A stretch of 64,000 bases of DNA from Bradyrhizobium rifense (GTDB taxonomy: Bacteria; Pseudomonadota; Alphaproteobacteria; Rhizobiales; Xanthobacteraceae): positions 62,001-126,000 of the forward strand of contig NZ_VSSS01000011.1 of NCBI RefSeq assembly GCF_008123425.1, in the 5' to 3' direction. The translations under genes and the position numbers were made by a program. Within the stretch, counting starts at the first letter, position 1; every line of letters starts with the position of its first letter. Of the stretch, positions 63,187 to 64,000 are shown one piece after another. The notes beneath the pieces are model-generated. The model did not search any database. It was given only the letters and a program-made list of their open reading frames with translations, and was not told the DNA's origin.

Positions 63187-64000
63187 CAGAACTTCTTCCA
63201 ATCACCGTCGGCCTCAAACGCGCTGGCCGCCTGGTAGATCGTCGCCTCGTTGTAGTCCTTGGCGATCAGCATCAGGCCGACCGGCAGGCCGTCCGAGAGG
63301 CCGCAGGGTATGCTCATCGCGGGATGCCCGGTGACATCGAACGGACTGGTGGTGGCCGTCATCTCGAAGGCACGCTGGACGACTTCGGAGAGCGGCGCGT
63401 CCTTGGCGGGGATCGGCGTGGCGACACAGGGCAAGGTCGGCATCAGCAACAGATCATAGGAGCCGAACACTGCATCATAGGCGGCCTTGGCAGCGATCGC
63501 GATGTTACGCGATTTGGCATAGTAGCGGCCGCGATAGTGGCTGACGCCCCACTGCCCGACCAGCATGGTGAGCTTGAGGGTCTCCGACAAATCGTCGGCG
63601 CGGTTGCGCCAGCTGGAATGGGCGTCGAGAAGACCGACGTCATAGAGCCCCTTCCAGTTGAAGCCCATGCCGTTGCCGATCATCATCTGGACCAGAAAAC
63701 CTTCCAGCGTGATCGGATTCCAGGCGGCGAGCGCATGCAGGTGCTCCGGGATCGAGACCTCCGACACGCTGGCGCCGAGCTTTGCGAAGCGTTCCGCGCC
63801 GGCCTTCACTTTGCCGGCCACGCCCTCCTGCATGTTTGCAACGGCAAATCCCTCCTTGAGAATGCCGATCTTCATGCCTTTCACGCCTTTGCGGAGCATC
63901 TCCGTGTAGCTCGTGACCTTCGGCGCATATTGGCGCGGGTCGAGCCCGTCTGGACCGGCAAGTACCTCCAGCAACAGCGCGTTGTCGGCGACGTTGGCCG
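63186..64000 (-). CDS. amidase-signature family protein, C-terminal part (cut by window edge)
   Basis: About 271 C-terminal residues; the gene enters from the right edge. Visible family features: ANVADNALLLEVLAGPDGLD, IGILKEGFAVANMQEGVAGK, TLKLTMLVGQWGVSHYRGRY, LLLMPTLPCVATPIPAKDAP, DVTGHPAMSIPCGLSDGLPV. The Ser-Ser-Lys catalytic triad lies in the missing half. Amidase-signature enzymes release ammonia from amides. Upstream of a full urease set, it may start a route from an amide or ureide to urea and ammonia. Confidence 0.9.
   Translation of the reverse strand, partial: ANVADNALLLEVLAGPDGLDPRQYAPKVTSYTEMLRKGVKGMKIGILKEGFAVANMQEGVAGKVKAGAERFAKLGASVSEVSIPEHLHALAAWNPITLEGFLVQMMIGNGMGFNWKGLYDVGLLDAHSSWRNRADDLSETLKLTMLVGQWGVSHYRGRYYAKSRNIAIAAKAAYDAVFGSYDLLLMPTLPCVATPIPAKDAPLSEVVQRAFEMTATTSPFDVTGHPAMSIPCGLSDGLPVGLMLIAKDYNEATIYQAASAFEADGDWKKF

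Overview
The window looks like chromosomal DNA from a Bradyrhizobium-type alphaproteobacterium. It has high GC, rhizobial gene families, a class B3 metallo-beta-lactamase that I recall as closely resembling BJP-1 of Bradyrhizobium, a GDH2-type giant glutamate dehydrogenase, and two FixK-type boxes. Identification is from recognised protein families; no database search was run.

Layout. 1-4.5 kb: start of a PQQ-dependent dehydrogenase (cut by the left edge) behind a Rieske protein, a group III truncated hemoglobin, and a 3-hydroxybutyryl-CoA dehydrogenase. The Rieske gene and the hemoglobin gene each have a perfect FixK/FNR-type box upstream. 3.3-6.2 kb: small secreted or hypothetical proteins, one with a stop codon exactly at its signal-peptide end, an acidic Pro/Glu/Val-rich protein, and an orphan TonB-receptor plug fragment. 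6.2-11 kb: secreted esterase, metallo-beta-lactamase, membrane GGDEF-EAL protein. 11-21.5 kb: histidine utilisation (hutU-hutH-hutI divergent from hutF-hutC across a palindromic operator), followed by an SsuA/TauA-type ABC importer and an M20 amidohydrolase. 21.5-24 kb: a BamA-family protein.

24.3-34.3 kb: an amino-sugar type catabolic region. It holds a GMC oxidoreductase, a sugar ABC importer (two permeases and a binding protein), a LacI regulator, NagB-like and NagA enzymes, and two Gfo/Idh/MocA dehydrogenases. Two matching LacI-type operators flank the regulator. 34.3-41.6 kb: a second sugar operon (binding protein, two permeases, Gfo/Idh/MocA, ThuA-like, LacI) resembling the rhizobial thu system, with a divergent SDR and a RidA protein. 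41.6-45 kb: a decayed stretch with a start-less small gene, a strong terminator hairpin, and a third sugar ABC cassette broken by stops and frameshifts. None of the three sugar importers has an ATPase gene here.

45-57 kb: aldo/keto reductase, a secreted protein with two similar halves, a UPF0182 membrane protein, a YbaK-type deacylase, a CBS-pair protein and the 1603-residue NAD-glutamate dehydrogenase. 57.2-57.8 kb: a scar made of a tRNA-Lys 3' fragment inside an inverted repeat plus the C-terminal tail of a penicillin-acylase gene. 57.8-64 kb: a complete divergent urease operon on the minus strand (amidase, ABM-domain protein, ureE, ureF, fused ureAB, ureC, ureG, ureD), cut on the right inside the amidase gene. 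Much of the window deals with nitrogen and carbon scavenging: histidine, urea and amides, glutamate, amino sugars and disaccharides.
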